Shown here: positions 6,104 to 13,836 of the stretch, piece by piece
How positions within the stretch are numbered: the first letter of the stretch is position 1
Layout of the letters: every line of letters starts with the position of its first letter
Source of the DNA: Acidaminococcaceae bacterium
GTDB lineage: Bacteria; Bacillota; Negativicutes; Acidaminococcales; Acidaminococcaceae
DNA: 13,836 bases
Direction: 5' to 3'
Assembly (NCBI GenBank): GCA_024405585.1
Contig: JAKSOM010000010.1
Span: forward strand, 1 to 13,836
Position numbers and translations under genes: made by a program
The notes under the pieces: model-generated
What the model saw: only the letters and a program-made list of their open reading frames with translations
Told to the model about the DNA's origin: nothing
Database searches by the model: none

Positions 6104-6797
6104 GCTGGCTCTCTATGAAAAACCGGTTGGCGAACATCTGCAGGAATTGCGCAAACGGCTCCTGTGGTGTTTAGTTTTTGTACTGGTGGCTTTTTTTGGG
6201 ATTGTCACCAATTGTTCGGAACAGTTGGTGGAGTTAATCAGCTCTCCAGTAAAAGCTCAGGGGATTCATTTTATTTATGTCGGTTTGGCAGAGGCATTAG
6301 TCGCCCAGCTTAAAGTAAGTTTCATTGCTGCTGTTGTTGTGGCAAGCCCTTTTGTCATCTGGCATATCTGGTCTTTCATTAAGCCGGCGTTGTACGACAA
6401 CGAAAAAAAATATGTTTGGTACAATGCATTCGGTTACGGGGTGGTATTCCTGTCGGCAATTACATTTTTTGTCTATGTGGGGCAGGGTATTGCAACACCC
6501 ATGTTGAGCATCAGTGATTATGTCAGTTTTCTTTTTGGTTTTGTCATTCCCTTTGGCTTGGTTTTCGAAATGCCTATCATCTGTTATGTATTGTCCAGAT
6601 TGGGGCTGGTTACCGTCCAAACGATGGTTGCCATGCGTAAATATGTTGTATTGGTGATTTTTGTGGTTGCGGCGTTTTTGACACCGCCGGATGTGTTGAG
6701 CCAGGTATTGATGGCTTTACCCATGTTGGTATTGTATGAAGTCGGTATATTGGTTGTAAAACTGACTGTGAAGAACAAAGAGCAGAATCAAGCTTGA
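6078..6797 (+). CDS. tatC: Twin-arginine translocase receptor subunit TatC
   Basis: TatC is the six-helix membrane protein that binds the twin-arginine signal. The 239-residue sequence contains the N-terminal signal-binding motif HLQELRKRLL (20-29, Glu23 matching E. coli Glu15), FIKPALYDNEKK with Glu109 (matching Glu103), VFEMPII with Glu164 and FLTPPDV with Asp205, so the key residues are intact. Length is normal. It begins inside tatA with a ribosome binding site GGAAGAG. The only evident Tat substrate in the window is the hydrolase at 3125-4213, encoded just upstream. Confidence 0.94.
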   Translation: MEQTPQENELALYEKPVGEHLQELRKRLLWCLVFVLVAFFGIVTNCSEQLVELISSPVKAQGIHFIYVGLAEALVAQLKVSFIAAVVVASPFVIWHIWSFIKPALYDNEKKYVWYNAFGYGVVFLSAITFFVYVGQGIATPMLSISDYVSFLFGFVIPFGLVFEMPIICYVLSRLGLVTVQTMVAMRKYVVLVIFVVAAFLTPPDVLSQVLMALPMLVLYEVGILVVKLTVKNKEQNQA

Positions 6798-6811
6798 AAG
6801 GGTTGGATGGC

Positions 6812-6858
6812 GGGTGACCCACCCCGGCTCTACGAGCCACCCCTCCAAAAGTGAGGGG
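6812..6858. repeat. Compact intergenic repeat with three small hairpins
   Basis: Between tatC and its terminator lie three small inverted repeats in a row: GGGTGACCC (6812-6820), GGCTC-tac-GAGCC (6826-6838) and CCCCTC/GAGGGG (6840-6858). The pattern ACCCC-GGCTC-tac-GAGCC-ACCCCTCC recalls short palindromic intergenic sequences dispersed in some gut bacterial genomes. That comparison is from memory and only one copy is present here. Confidence 0.45.
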
Positions 6859-6872
6859 CAAAAAATAATATT

Positions 6873-6901
6873 ACGCCCTGGCGTTTGCCGGGGCGTTTTT
6901 G
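6873..6901 (+). terminator. Intrinsic terminator after tatC
   Basis: The stem ACGCCCTGGC (6873-6882) pairs with GCCGGGGCGT (6887-6896), with one G-T pair and a four-base loop, and is followed directly by a T-run. It closes the tat operon and insulates it from the ctsR promoter. Confidence 0.82.
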
Positions 6902-6953
6902 TATGTTTTGCTCATGGTTTTGAGAAAATTTTGCGGTTCTTTGAAAATTTGTC

Positions 6954-6982
6954 TTGCAAAAAGTCAAAAAGTCAAATATAAT
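6954..6982 (+). promoter_or_regulatory. Predicted ctsR promoter with overlapping GTCAAA operator
   Basis: The -35 element TTGCAA (6954-6959) and the -10 element TATAAT (6977-6982) have a 17-base spacer. The spacer holds two direct repeats AGTCAAA (6962-6968 and 6970-6976), which match the CtsR half-site (A/G)GTCAAA. The usual CtsR box has three bases between half-sites; here there is one, and TTGCAAA at 6954-6960 continues the same 8-base period. Binding here would block RNA polymerase, as expected for autoregulation. Confidence 0.65.
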
Positions 6983-7014
6983 GGAGCCGTTGTTACGGGA
7001 GATGAGGTGATTTT

Positions 7015-7413
7015 ATGAGGAATATGGCGGATAGCGTAGCGGATAGTATTGAGAATTTTATTTTGGATGAATTGATGAAGCAGGCGGAGGCCATGGTGCA
7101 GAGGAATGAGCTTGCCCAGACCCTGAATTGCGCCCCCAGCCAAATCAGTTATGTGTTGAACACCCGTTTCACTCCGGAGCGGGGGTTTGTGGTGGAGAGC
7201 CGCCGGGGAGCGGGGGGCTTTGTGCGAATTATGAAGCAGGAGTCGGATCCAAATCCCACCAGTTTGGAGTTGTTGAAGCTTTTGCATTTGCGGGGCCGGG
7301 TGAGCGGCAGGGAGGCCCGGCTTTTGGATTATGTGTTGCGGAGTATGGAGGGCAGCGAGGCGGCGAAGCAGAGGTTTTTGGAGAATGCGGTTAAGGCAAT
7401 GGAAGGCCGGTGA
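7015..7413 (+). CDS. ctsR: CtsR-family stress gene repressor
   Basis: CtsR represses clp genes under normal conditions and releases DNA on heat or protein stress. The 132-residue protein has the winged-helix domain with [20 protein letters not shown] (37-56) and the wing [14 protein letters not shown] (59-72), close to the B. subtilis protein. Two differences are visible. The glycine-rich loop that acts as heat sensor in B. subtilis (GGGG) is GAGG here, and the C-terminal dimerisation region is about 20 residues shorter than usual. GAGATGAGG lies upstream of the ATG, and the promoter carries CtsR-like half-sites. The stop overlaps the clpC start (TGATG). Confidence 0.88.
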   Translation: MRNMADSVADSIENFILDELMKQAEAMVQRNELAQTLNCAPSQISYVLNTRFTPERGFVVESRRGAGGFVRIMKQESDPNPTSLELLKLLHLRGRVSGREARLLDYVLRSMEGSEAAKQRFLENAVKAMEGR

Positions 7414-10013
7414 TGAGGATGTTGTGTCAGCAGTGTCATAAGAAGCAGGCCATCATGCATATGGTGATGGTTTCTGCAGGGAAGAAGATAGACAAGTGGT
7501 TGTGCGGCGATTGCGCCAAGGAGTATATGCCTTCGGAGTTGGGGCACGGGATGCCAGTGGATCCCAGGGGGCTGGTGGAGCATTTGGTGCATAAGATTAG
7601 TCAGGAAGTTATGAGCAGCGGTGAGGATTTTGAGACCCCGGCCAAGGGGAATCCCACCATGACCCAGCTCATGGCCCAGATTATGTCCGCCGCCGCAGGC
7701 AAGGCCTGCGATTTGAAGGCGGAGCATATCGGCACGGAGCATTTGCTTTGGGCCATTTTGCAGTGCAAGGATTCCCAGGGTTTCGCCCTTTTGGCGGCCA
7801 TGGGGGTGTTGGACAGGTTGGGCAAGCAGTTGGAGGAGTGGCTCAGCGTTGGTTCTAACGGGAGTGTGGCTCCGGCTTTGAGCGAGCGGGCGGCCAAGGC
7901 CCTGAGCGAGGGCGCCGCCAGCGCCAAGAAGCACGGTTTCAGTTTGATGAATTCCGCCTTTTTGGTGGAGGGCATCCTTTTGGCAGGGGACGGTGCGGCT
8001 TACAGCATTCTGAATAAGTTGGGGATTGAGTATAAGCATGTGCATGAGTATTTGGATATGCTGAGCCGGGTGGAGGCGGAGAAGCGCCGTGAGAATGCCG
8101 ATGAGAAGGGCGGCAAGAAAGGTCTGCACAGTTTCCTTGACGAGTTGATTTTTGCGGACAGCGATGACGACGGCACCAGGATTGAGAATCCGGAGCAGAT
8201 TTTGGCCCAGTATGGCAGGAATCTGAATCAGGCGGTGCAGGAGGGGCAGTCCGACCCGGTGATTGGCAGGGAGAAGGAAGTGGAGCGGCTGATGCAGATC
8301 CTTTGCCGCCGTACCAAGAACAATCCGGTGCTGATCGGCGAGGCGGGGGTTGGCAAGACCGCTGTGGCGGAGGGGCTGGCCCAAAAGATTGTGAAGGGTG
8401 ATGTGCCGGATTTTCTGAAGGACAAGGTGGTTTTCAGTTTGGAGATGGGCATGCTGCTGGCCGGGGCCAAGTACCGGGGCGAGTTTGAGGAGCGGCTGGC
8501 GGAGGTCATCGATGCTTTGGAGAGCAAGGGGAATATCATTCTTTTTATAGACGAGATACATACCATTATCGGTGCGGGGAGCGTGCAGGGCAGTTTGGAT
8601 GCGGCCAATATGCTGAAGCCCGCCCTGGCCCGTGGCAGGATGCAGATTATCGGGGCCACCACCACCAATGAGTACCGCAAGTATTTTGAGCGGGATGCGG
8701 CTTTGGAGCGGAGGTTCCAGCCGGTGCTGGTGGAGGTGCCGGATGTGGCCAAGGCCAAGGATATGTTGCTGGGTTCCCGCAGCCGTTATGAAAAATTCCA
8801 CAATTTGGAGATTACCGCCGAGGCCATCAGGGCGGCGGTGGAGTTGAGCGACAGGTATATTATGGACAGGAATCTGCCGGATAAGGCCATTGATGTCATT
8901 GATGAGGCCTGCGCCCGGGTGCGGATGGGGGGCAGGGCCAGGAAGGTGGAAGGTCAGGATGTGGCTGAGGTGGTTTCCAATTGGACAGGCATTCCTGTGG
9001 GTAAAATCAGCGAGGATGAAACCAAGCGGCTGCTGAAGTTGGAGAGCCGTCTGCACGAGCGGATTATTGGTCAGGACCGGGCGGTGGAAACTTTGGCGAA
9101 GGCCATCCGCCGTAGCCGCAGCGGGCTGAAGGATGCCAAGCGGCCCGTGGGTGCCGTCCTGTTTTTGGGGCCCACCGGGGTGGGCAAGACGGAATTGGCC
9201 AAGACCCTGGCGGAGGAACTTTTCGGCGATGAGAGGGCCATGCTCCGCTTTGATATGAGCGAATATATGGAGAAGCACACCGCTTCCCGTCTGTTGGGGG
9301 CGCCTCCCGGGTATGTGGGTTATGAGGAGGGGGGCCAGCTGACGGAGCAGGTGCGGAAGCATCCCTATTCCGTGGTGCTGTTGGATGAGATTGAAAAGGC
9401 CAGTCCGGACATTTTCAATGTGCTGTTGCAGATTATGGAGGACGGACGGCTGACGGACGGTCAGGGCCGCACTGTGGATTTCCGCAATGTGGTGCTGATT
9501 ATGACTTCCAATGCGGGGGCCCAAAAGTTGATGAACAGCAATCCTTTGGGCTTCACCCCTTCCAAGGAGACGGAGTTGCAGAACAGGAAGGATTTGGTGA
9601 TGGGTGAGGTGCGGCACCTTTTCCGTCCGGAGTTCCTGAACCGTCTGGACGAGATTGTGGTCTTTGACCCCTTGGGCGACAAGGAACTGAAGAAGATTGT
9701 GAAACTGCTTTTGGCGGATTTGAACAGGCGGATGGCGGAGACCGGGTTCAGCGTGGAGTTGAAGCCCAAGGCCCTGGAGAAGGTGCTGGCAGAAGGCCGC
9801 AACGAGAAATACGGCGCCCGCCCCCTGCGTAGGGCTTTGCGTAAACTGATTGAGGATCCCTTGAGCGATTTGATTCTGGCGGGAAAATTCCGCAAGGGGG
9901 ACAGGATTGTGGCCAATGTGAAGAAGGACCAGGTTGTTTTCAGCCGGGTGCCGGTGACGGAAATCAGTATTGAGATGAAGCCGGTGCTGGCCAAGGTGCG
10001 AAGCAAGAGATGA
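7413..10013 (+). CDS. clpC: ClpC-type AAA+ unfoldase with N-terminal McsA/ClpE-type zinc finger and no M-domain
   Basis: This is an ATP-driven unfoldase expected to feed proteins to ClpP. The 866 residues run: zinc finger CxxC-x22-CxxC (Cys5, 8, 31, 34) as in McsA and ClpE; double Clp N-domain (about 83-217); D1 with GEAGVGKT (309-316), pore loop KYRGEFE and ILFIDEIH (376-383); D2 with GPTGVGKT (586-593), GYVGYEEGG and VVLLDEIE (654-661); and NPLGF (710-714), the likely ClpP-binding loop. Between IDEA (496-499) and [10 protein letters not shown] (517-526) only some 17 residues lie where B. subtilis ClpC has an M-domain with UVR motif. No mcsA or mcsB precedes it, so the finger may be an absorbed McsA part. 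I chose ATG 7413 over GTG 7410. Confidence 0.92.
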   Translation: MRMLCQQCHKKQAIMHMVMVSAGKKIDKWLCGDCAKEYMPSELGHGMPVDPRGLVEHLVHKISQEVMSSGEDFETPAKGNPTMTQLMAQIMSAAAGKACDLKAEHIGTEHLLWAILQCKDSQGFALLAAMGVLDRLGKQLEEWLSVGSNGSVAPALSERAAKALSEGAASAKKHGFSLMNSAFLVEGILLAGDGAAYSILNKLGIEYKHVHEYLDMLSRVEAEKRRENADEKGGKKGLHSFLDELIFADSDDDGTRIENPEQILAQYGRNLNQAVQEGQSDPVIGREKEVERLMQILCRRTKNNPVLIGEAGVGKTAVAEGLAQKIVKGDVPDFLKDKVVFSLEMGMLLAGAKYRGEFEERLAEVIDALESKGNIILFIDEIHTIIGAGSVQGSLDAANMLKPALARGRMQIIGATTTNEYRKYFERDAALERRFQPVLVEVPDVAKAKDMLLGSRSRYEKFHNLEITAEAIRAAVELSDRYIMDRNLPDKAIDVIDEACARVRMGGRARKVEGQDVAEVVSNWTGIPVGKISEDETKRLLKLESRLHERIIGQDRAVETLAKAIRRSRSGLKDAKRPVGAVLFLGPTGVGKTELAKTLAEELFGDERAMLRFDMSEYMEKHTASRLLGAPPGYVGYEEGGQLTEQVRKHPYSVVLLDEIEKASPDIFNVLLQIMEDGRLTDGQGRTVDFRNVVLIMTSNAGAQKLMNSNPLGFTPSKETELQNRKDLVMGEVRHLFRPEFLNRLDEIVVFDPLGDKELKKIVKLLLADLNRRMAETGFSVELKPKALEKVLAEGRNEKYGARPLRRALRKLIEDPLSDLILAGKFRKGDRIVANVKKDQVVFSRVPVTEISIEMKPVLAKVRSKR

Positions 10014-10043
10014 GAAATTTGAGATGAGGAATGTTTTTCTAAA

Positions 10044-11399
10044 GTGAAAGTAAGAACCAAGTTTGTTTGTCAGAATTGCGGGCACGAGGAACCCAAGTGG
10101 TTGGGCAAGTGCCCCGCCTGCGGCAAGTGGGATACCCTGGTGGAGGAGGTTCCGGTGCCGGAAAAATTGCAGGAGACCTATTTGCCGGAGAATGCCAACA
10201 AGGCGGTGCCCAAGCCCTTGAGTACCATTGTGGAGAAGGATACGGAGCGGCTCAGTACGGGCATCCGTGAGTTTGACCGGGTGCTGGGGGGCGGGGTTGT
10301 GCCCGGCTCTTTGATTTTGCTGGGGGGCACCCCCGGCATCGGCAAGAGCACCATCCTTTTGGATGCGGGGATGAAGTTTGCCAACCGGGGCATCACCACC
10401 CTTTATGTGAGCGGTGAGGAGAGCGAGGAGCAGACAGCACTTCGGGCTAAACGGCTGGGCGGCAGGACGGACAAACTTTTGGTGATGACGGCTACGGATT
10501 TGGACGGGATTCTGACCCAGGCAAGCCGGGTGGGACCCAGGGTGCTGGTGATTGATTCCATTCAAACTATGTATAACAGCGAGATTGATTCGGCGGCGGG
10601 CAGTGTGGCCCAGGTGCGGGAGTGTACGGCCAAACTTTTGCAGTTCGCCAAGACCACGGGGATTGCGGTGTTGATTATCGGTCATGTGACCAAGGACGGC
10701 AATATTGCAGGGCCCCGGCTTTTGGAGCATATGGTGGATGTGGTGCTGCAGTTTGAGGGTGACCGTTCCTATTCTTTCAGGATTCTCAGGGCTTTGAAGA
10801 ACCGTTTCGGCACCACCGGTGAAAGCGGTATCTTCAGCATGGAGGCCAACGGCCTGGTGCAGGTGGATAATCCTGCCGGATTGTTTTTGGAGAACCGCAG
10901 TGAGAATGTGTCCGGCAGTGTGATTACTGCCTGTATGGAGGGGAACCGTCCCATTATGGTGGAGGTGCAGGCCCTGGTGGCACGGACGCCTTTTGGCTTG
11001 CCCCGGCGTACTTCCGTGGGTTTTGATTTCAATCGTCTGAATATGCTGGTGGCCATTCTGGAGCGGCGGCTGGGGATGGATTATTCCGCCCTTGACGCCT
11101 ATATTAATGTGGTGGGGGGCATGAAGGTGAACGAGCCGGCGGCGGATTTGGCGGTGGCGGCGGCCCTGGTCAGCGCCCACAAAAATATGTCCGTACCTCG
11201 GGATGTGCTGCTTTTTGGCGAAGTGGGGCTGACCGGCGAAGTCCGCAGGGTGGGAGCCCCGGAGCGGCGGATTGCGGACGGTATCAATCTCGGTTTCAAA
11301 AAATTCATTATTCCCAGGGGCAAACTCACCCAGAAATTCACCGGGGTGGAGATTGTCCAGGTGGGGACTTTGGCGGAGGCCATGCAGCAGGTTTTTTAG
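10044..11399 (+). CDS. radA: DNA repair protein RadA (branch-migration ATPase)
   Basis: RadA is a RecA-related helicase that extends heteroduplex DNA during recombination and repair. The 451-residue protein has the N-terminal zinc finger (Cys9, 12, 23, 26), a Walker A motif GGTPGIGKS (94-102), the RadA-specific KNRFG motif (252-256) and a C-terminal Lon-protease-like domain (about 275-451). The start is GTG: an in-frame stop lies at 10020-10022 and no ATG intervenes. The GATGAGG at about 10024-10030 is somewhat far upstream for a ribosome binding site. Its place after clpC is the same as in many Firmicutes. Confidence 0.95.
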   Translation: MKVRTKFVCQNCGHEEPKWLGKCPACGKWDTLVEEVPVPEKLQETYLPENANKAVPKPLSTIVEKDTERLSTGIREFDRVLGGGVVPGSLILLGGTPGIGKSTILLDAGMKFANRGITTLYVSGEESEEQTALRAKRLGGRTDKLLVMTATDLDGILTQASRVGPRVLVIDSIQTMYNSEIDSAAGSVAQVRECTAKLLQFAKTTGIAVLIIGHVTKDGNIAGPRLLEHMVDVVLQFEGDRSYSFRILRALKNRFGTTGESGIFSMEANGLVQVDNPAGLFLENRSENVSGSVITACMEGNRPIMVEVQALVARTPFGLPRRTSVGFDFNRLNMLVAILERRLGMDYSALDAYINVVGGMKVNEPAADLAVAAALVSAHKNMSVPRDVLLFGEVGLTGEVRRVGAPERRIADGINLGFKKFIIPRGKLTQKFTGVEIVQVGTLAEAMQQVF

Positions 11400-13019
11400 A
11401 TGTATAAATTTCCTTTTCATGTGGTGAAATTAATAAAGGCCTTGGAGAGCCACGATTATGAGGCCTATGTGGTGGGGGGCGCGGTCAGGGACATTCTTTT
11501 GGGCAAAAACCCCCATGATTACGATATTGCCACCAGCGCCACTCCTGAGGATGCCATTGGGGTGGCCAAGGAGATGGGGTGGCAGACCATTGACAAATTG
11601 GGCAAGAATTTCGGCACCATCATTATTGTTGTGAATGGGGTGGGGATGGAGGTCACCACCTTCCGGGGTGAACGCTACGACCGGGACAGCCACCGGCCGG
11701 CGGAGATTTGGAAGGCACGGAATTTGCAGGAGGATTGCAAACGCCGTGACTTCACCATCAATGCCATGGCCATGGATTTGCGGGGGATTCTCTATGATTT
11801 CCACGGCGGCAGGGAGGACCTGAAGAAGGGCATTCTGAGGACGGTGGGGAAGGCCAAGCAGCGTTTTGAAGAGGATGCCTTGAGGATGTTCCGGGCCTGC
11901 CGTTTTGTGGCGGAGTTGGGTTTTGACTATGTGGACGAAAAGGGCAAAACTATTTCCTTTGGTGACCCCAAGAGTGAATATTTTATGCTCAAGTGCCCCG
12001 TGTTCGACACTTCCCGTTGCTCCGGACTTTCCCTGGACAGGGTGAAGGCGGAGGTGGAAAAACTCATCTGCGGCGATTACGCCGGCAAGGGTCTCACCAT
12101 GCTGGTGGGCAGCGGCCTGGCGGATGCCCGGTGTTATATTAAGAAGAACGGTGAAATCAGCGTCATAGACATTTTGCCGGAACTTAGGCGGCTGGTGGGG
12201 CTGAAGCAGAACCCCAAGCATCATTTTTATGATGTGTGGGAGCATACCCTGAGGGCTATGGACAACAGTCCGGAAAAACTGGTGATTCGCTGGGCGCTTC
12301 TGTTGCATGATTTGGGCAAGGGACTTCCCAATGTACGGGACCTGAACAAGGAAGGCCAGCCCAGGGATGCGGGGCATGAAAATGAAAGCGCTCGCATGAC
12401 CGCAGAGATTATCAAAAGGTTCAATTATGCCCCCAAGCTGAACAGATATATCACCTTTTTGGTGGCCCAGCACATGCGGTTTGCCGCTTTTCTCAGGGAT
12501 GACAAAAACGGCATGAAGATAGAACATTCCATGTTGCACTGGCTCAGGGATGTGGTGAGCCAAAACATTTTCCGTCACGAGGAGGATATGGTGGCGGGTT
12601 GCACTGATTTGGTGAAGGTGTACCTGGCGGATATGGGGGCTACCGTGGCGGGCAGAGACCACAGGATTATGGAGGAGGGCCGGGAGATTGGGGCCCATCT
12701 CATCCAACTGGCACGGACGAAAATGCCCATCTCCACCGGAGATTTGAACCTGGCGGAAACGGACTTCAAGAAAATTCCGGAGGGCGTAAATTTGCGTAAC
12801 GCCCTGGCTTATCTGGTCAAGCGGGTGCAGGCGGGGGACCTGGCCAATGAACACCGGGCCCTGATTCAGGCACTGCTGAATAAATATGAAAGGATTCAAA
12901 GGGAGAAAAATGGAGCAAGAAAAGGGAAAACTAATAAAAATAATTCTGCATCTGGTGGTGCTCGTCGTTCTCGTAGGCGGGTTGGCACTGGTGCTGCACC
13001 CGGGCTTGCTGAACCTTGA
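11400..13019 (+). CDS. cca: CCA tRNA nucleotidyltransferase / poly(A) polymerase family with HD domain
   Basis: Members add or repair the CCA end of tRNA, or in some lineages add poly(A). The 539-residue protein shows GGAVRD (26-31), the catalytic DYDIAT (Asp40/Asp42), RRDFTINAMA (115-124), the nucleotide-recognition helix EEDALRMFRACRF (157-169), and an HD phosphohydrolase domain (EHTL at 281-284, LLHDLGKG at 301-308). The start follows the radA stop with no gap. The last 35 or so residues are low-complexity and basic (ARRSRRRVGTG). They are encoded in the 110-base overlap with the next gene and may be a neutral extension after loss of an earlier stop. CCA-adding versus poly(A) function cannot be told from sequence alone. 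Confidence 0.88.
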   Translation: MYKFPFHVVKLIKALESHDYEAYVVGGAVRDILLGKNPHDYDIATSATPEDAIGVAKEMGWQTIDKLGKNFGTIIIVVNGVGMEVTTFRGERYDRDSHRPAEIWKARNLQEDCKRRDFTINAMAMDLRGILYDFHGGREDLKKGILRTVGKAKQRFEEDALRMFRACRFVAELGFDYVDEKGKTISFGDPKSEYFMLKCPVFDTSRCSGLSLDRVKAEVEKLICGDYAGKGLTMLVGSGLADARCYIKKNGEISVIDILPELRRLVGLKQNPKHHFYDVWEHTLRAMDNSPEKLVIRWALLLHDLGKGLPNVRDLNKEGQPRDAGHENESARMTAEIIKRFNYAPKLNRYITFLVAQHMRFAAFLRDDKNGMKIEHSMLHWLRDVVSQNIFRHEEDMVAGCTDLVKVYLADMGATVAGRDHRIMEEGREIGAHLIQLARTKMPISTGDLNLAETDFKKIPEGVNLRNALAYLVKRVQAGDLANEHRALIQALLNKYERIQREKNGARKGKTNKNNSASGGARRSRRRVGTGAAPGLAEP

Positions 13020-13671
13020 AAAGGCGGAGGAAGGTGCTCCCCTGACGGCCCAGCTGCAGGATTTTCCGGATGCCAACGTGCCCAATTCGCCTTATTTTGC
13101 CAAGGTGGATATTTACAATATGACCAGCAAGGGTGACAGATTGGTGCTGCCCTATTTCAAAACCCGTCAGCAAAGGGCATTCTACACCTGCGCCCCGGTG
13201 GCGGCCATGATGGTGGTGGACTATTACTTGGGTGAATGTAAGGAAGATGAGCTGGAAGTGGCCAAAATTATGGGCACCAGCAGCAATGCGGGCACAACTA
13301 TCGGCGGAGTGGTGAAATATTTTGAACACCTGGGCTGGGATGTGGTTTCCAGCGGCAGCAAATCCGCCCCCGGCAGTTATACGGAGTTCATCAAATGGAT
13401 AAAACAGAATCTGCAACGGAAAACCCCGGTGCTAGTGGAAAACGTGGATTGGGGCGGACACTACCGGGTAATCATCGGTTATGACGGCATGGGGACGGAA
13501 ACGGCCAGTGACGATGTGCTGTTCCTGGCGGACCCCTTCGATACATCCGACCATTGGCGGGACGGTTACAATGTGACCAGTGCGGAGCGGTTCTACTATA
13601 TGTGGTTTGACCACAAATTGTTCGGCAAAAACGAACAGGACAGATTATATGTCATCGCCAAACCGAAATAA
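12910..13671 (+). CDS. Membrane-anchored C39-like cysteine peptidase
   Basis: The 253-residue protein has an N-terminal signal anchor (about 9-34) and an extracytoplasmic papain-like domain of the C39 peptidase type. The likely catalytic set is visible: Gln87 or Gln88 before Cys94 in FYTCAPVAAMMVVDYY, His184 in GGHYRVIIGYD and Asp208 in LADPFDT. No ABC transporter or leader-peptide substrate is nearby, so it is probably not a bacteriocin processing enzyme; targets are unknown. I chose ATG 12910 because AGGGAGAA (12898-12905) precedes it. ATG 12886 would add eight residues. It overlaps the CCA-family gene by 110 bases in a different frame. Confidence 0.83.
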   Translation: MEQEKGKLIKIILHLVVLVVLVGGLALVLHPGLLNLEKAEEGAPLTAQLQDFPDANVPNSPYFAKVDIYNMTSKGDRLVLPYFKTRQQRAFYTCAPVAAMMVVDYYLGECKEDELEVAKIMGTSSNAGTTIGGVVKYFEHLGWDVVSSGSKSAPGSYTEFIKWIKQNLQRKTPVLVENVDWGGHYRVIIGYDGMGTETASDDVLFLADPFDTSDHWRDGYNVTSAERFYYMWFDHKLFGKNEQDRLYVIAKPK

Positions 13672-13696
13672 GATTTGGTGTTGGAAAGGGGTTATT

Positions 13697-13836
13697 ATGG
13701 GCAAATTCAAATATATTGAAAGCAAAATAAAAGGGGTATTTGTAATCGAACCCACGGTCTTCGGGGACAAACGGGGTTATTTTATGGAGACCTACAACGA
13801 AGAGGATTTCCGTCAGGCCGGGCTGGACTACCGCTT
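13697..13836 (+). CDS. rfbC: dTDP-4-dehydrorhamnose 3,5-epimerase, 5' part only
   Basis: This enzyme makes dTDP-4-keto-L-rhamnose on the way to dTDP-L-rhamnose for cell-surface polysaccharide. Only about 46 codons are inside the window before it runs off the right edge. The visible part contains GVFVIEPTVFGDKRGYFMET, characteristic of the RmlC/RfbC N-terminus. GGAAAGGGG lies six bases before the ATG. It starts 25 bases after the peptidase gene. Confidence 0.85.
   Translation, partial: MGKFKYIESKIKGVFVIEPTVFGDKRGYFMETYNEEDFRQAGLDYR

Noticed and set aside
7329..11420. A 1363-codon open frame on the minus strand opposite clpC and radA
   Set aside because: The plus-strand genes are certain by motif; the antisense product is His/Leu/Gln-rich with no domain and results from biased codon use in the real genes.
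11430..13085. A 551-codon open frame on the minus strand opposite the CCA-family gene
   Set aside because: Same kind of shadow: no recognisable motif, no ribosome binding site, and opposite a clear conserved gene.
1..13836. tRNA, rRNA, CRISPR arrays, transposases or phage genes
   Set aside because: None seen; nearly all the DNA is accounted for by tightly packed plus-strand genes.

Overview
The window reads almost entirely left to right and suggests a diderm (outer-membrane) Firmicute, most likely a Negativicute such as an Acidaminococcaceae member. The signs are a Firmicute stress operon (CtsR repressor, ClpC, RadA) on the same stretch as an ExbB-ExbD-TonB system, which only makes sense with an outer membrane, and a three-part Tat translocase. 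The taxonomic call is an inference. No RNA genes, CRISPR arrays or insertion sequences were seen.

Region 1 (1-5510). After a gene-free leader with a good promoter (167-195), one tightly packed operon encodes ExbB, ExbD and TonB, then five genes that are poorly characterised or unrecognised. These are a 91-residue protein with a twin-arginine-like start and a Rho_N-like tail, a 230-residue protein with a Cys/His metal-binding cluster, a 42-residue single-helix membrane peptide (2977-3105), a Tat-exported metallo-beta-lactamase-fold hydrolase, and an aromatic-rich membrane protein of about ten helices built from repeated hairpins. The last two have strong ribosome binding sites and almost exclusively CGT arginine codons, which suggests high expression.

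Region 2 (5510-6901). A promoter and a perfect 13-bp hairpin separate the first operon from tatB-tatA-tatC. The only Tat substrate visible in the window is the hydrolase just upstream. The whole 363-6797 stretch can be read as one module: Tat exports a folded metalloenzyme, a membrane protein may work with it, and TonB may power uptake of a related compound across the outer membrane. No TonB-dependent receptor lies inside the window. This functional link is inference. The region ends with a three-hairpin intergenic repeat and an intrinsic terminator.

Region 3 (6954-13836). A TTGCAA/TATAAT promoter overlapped by GTCAAA repeats drives ctsR, then a clpC with an McsA-type zinc finger at its N-terminus, then radA, a CCA-adding-enzyme-family gene with an HD domain, a membrane-anchored C39-like cysteine peptidase, and the start of rmlC/rfbC. 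There are no separate mcsA or mcsB genes between ctsR and clpC, and the ClpC protein has almost nothing where the regulatory M-domain normally sits between D1 and D2. This is a notable rewiring of the CtsR/McsB/ClpC stress circuit. The CCA-family gene and the peptidase gene overlap by 110 bases in different frames.
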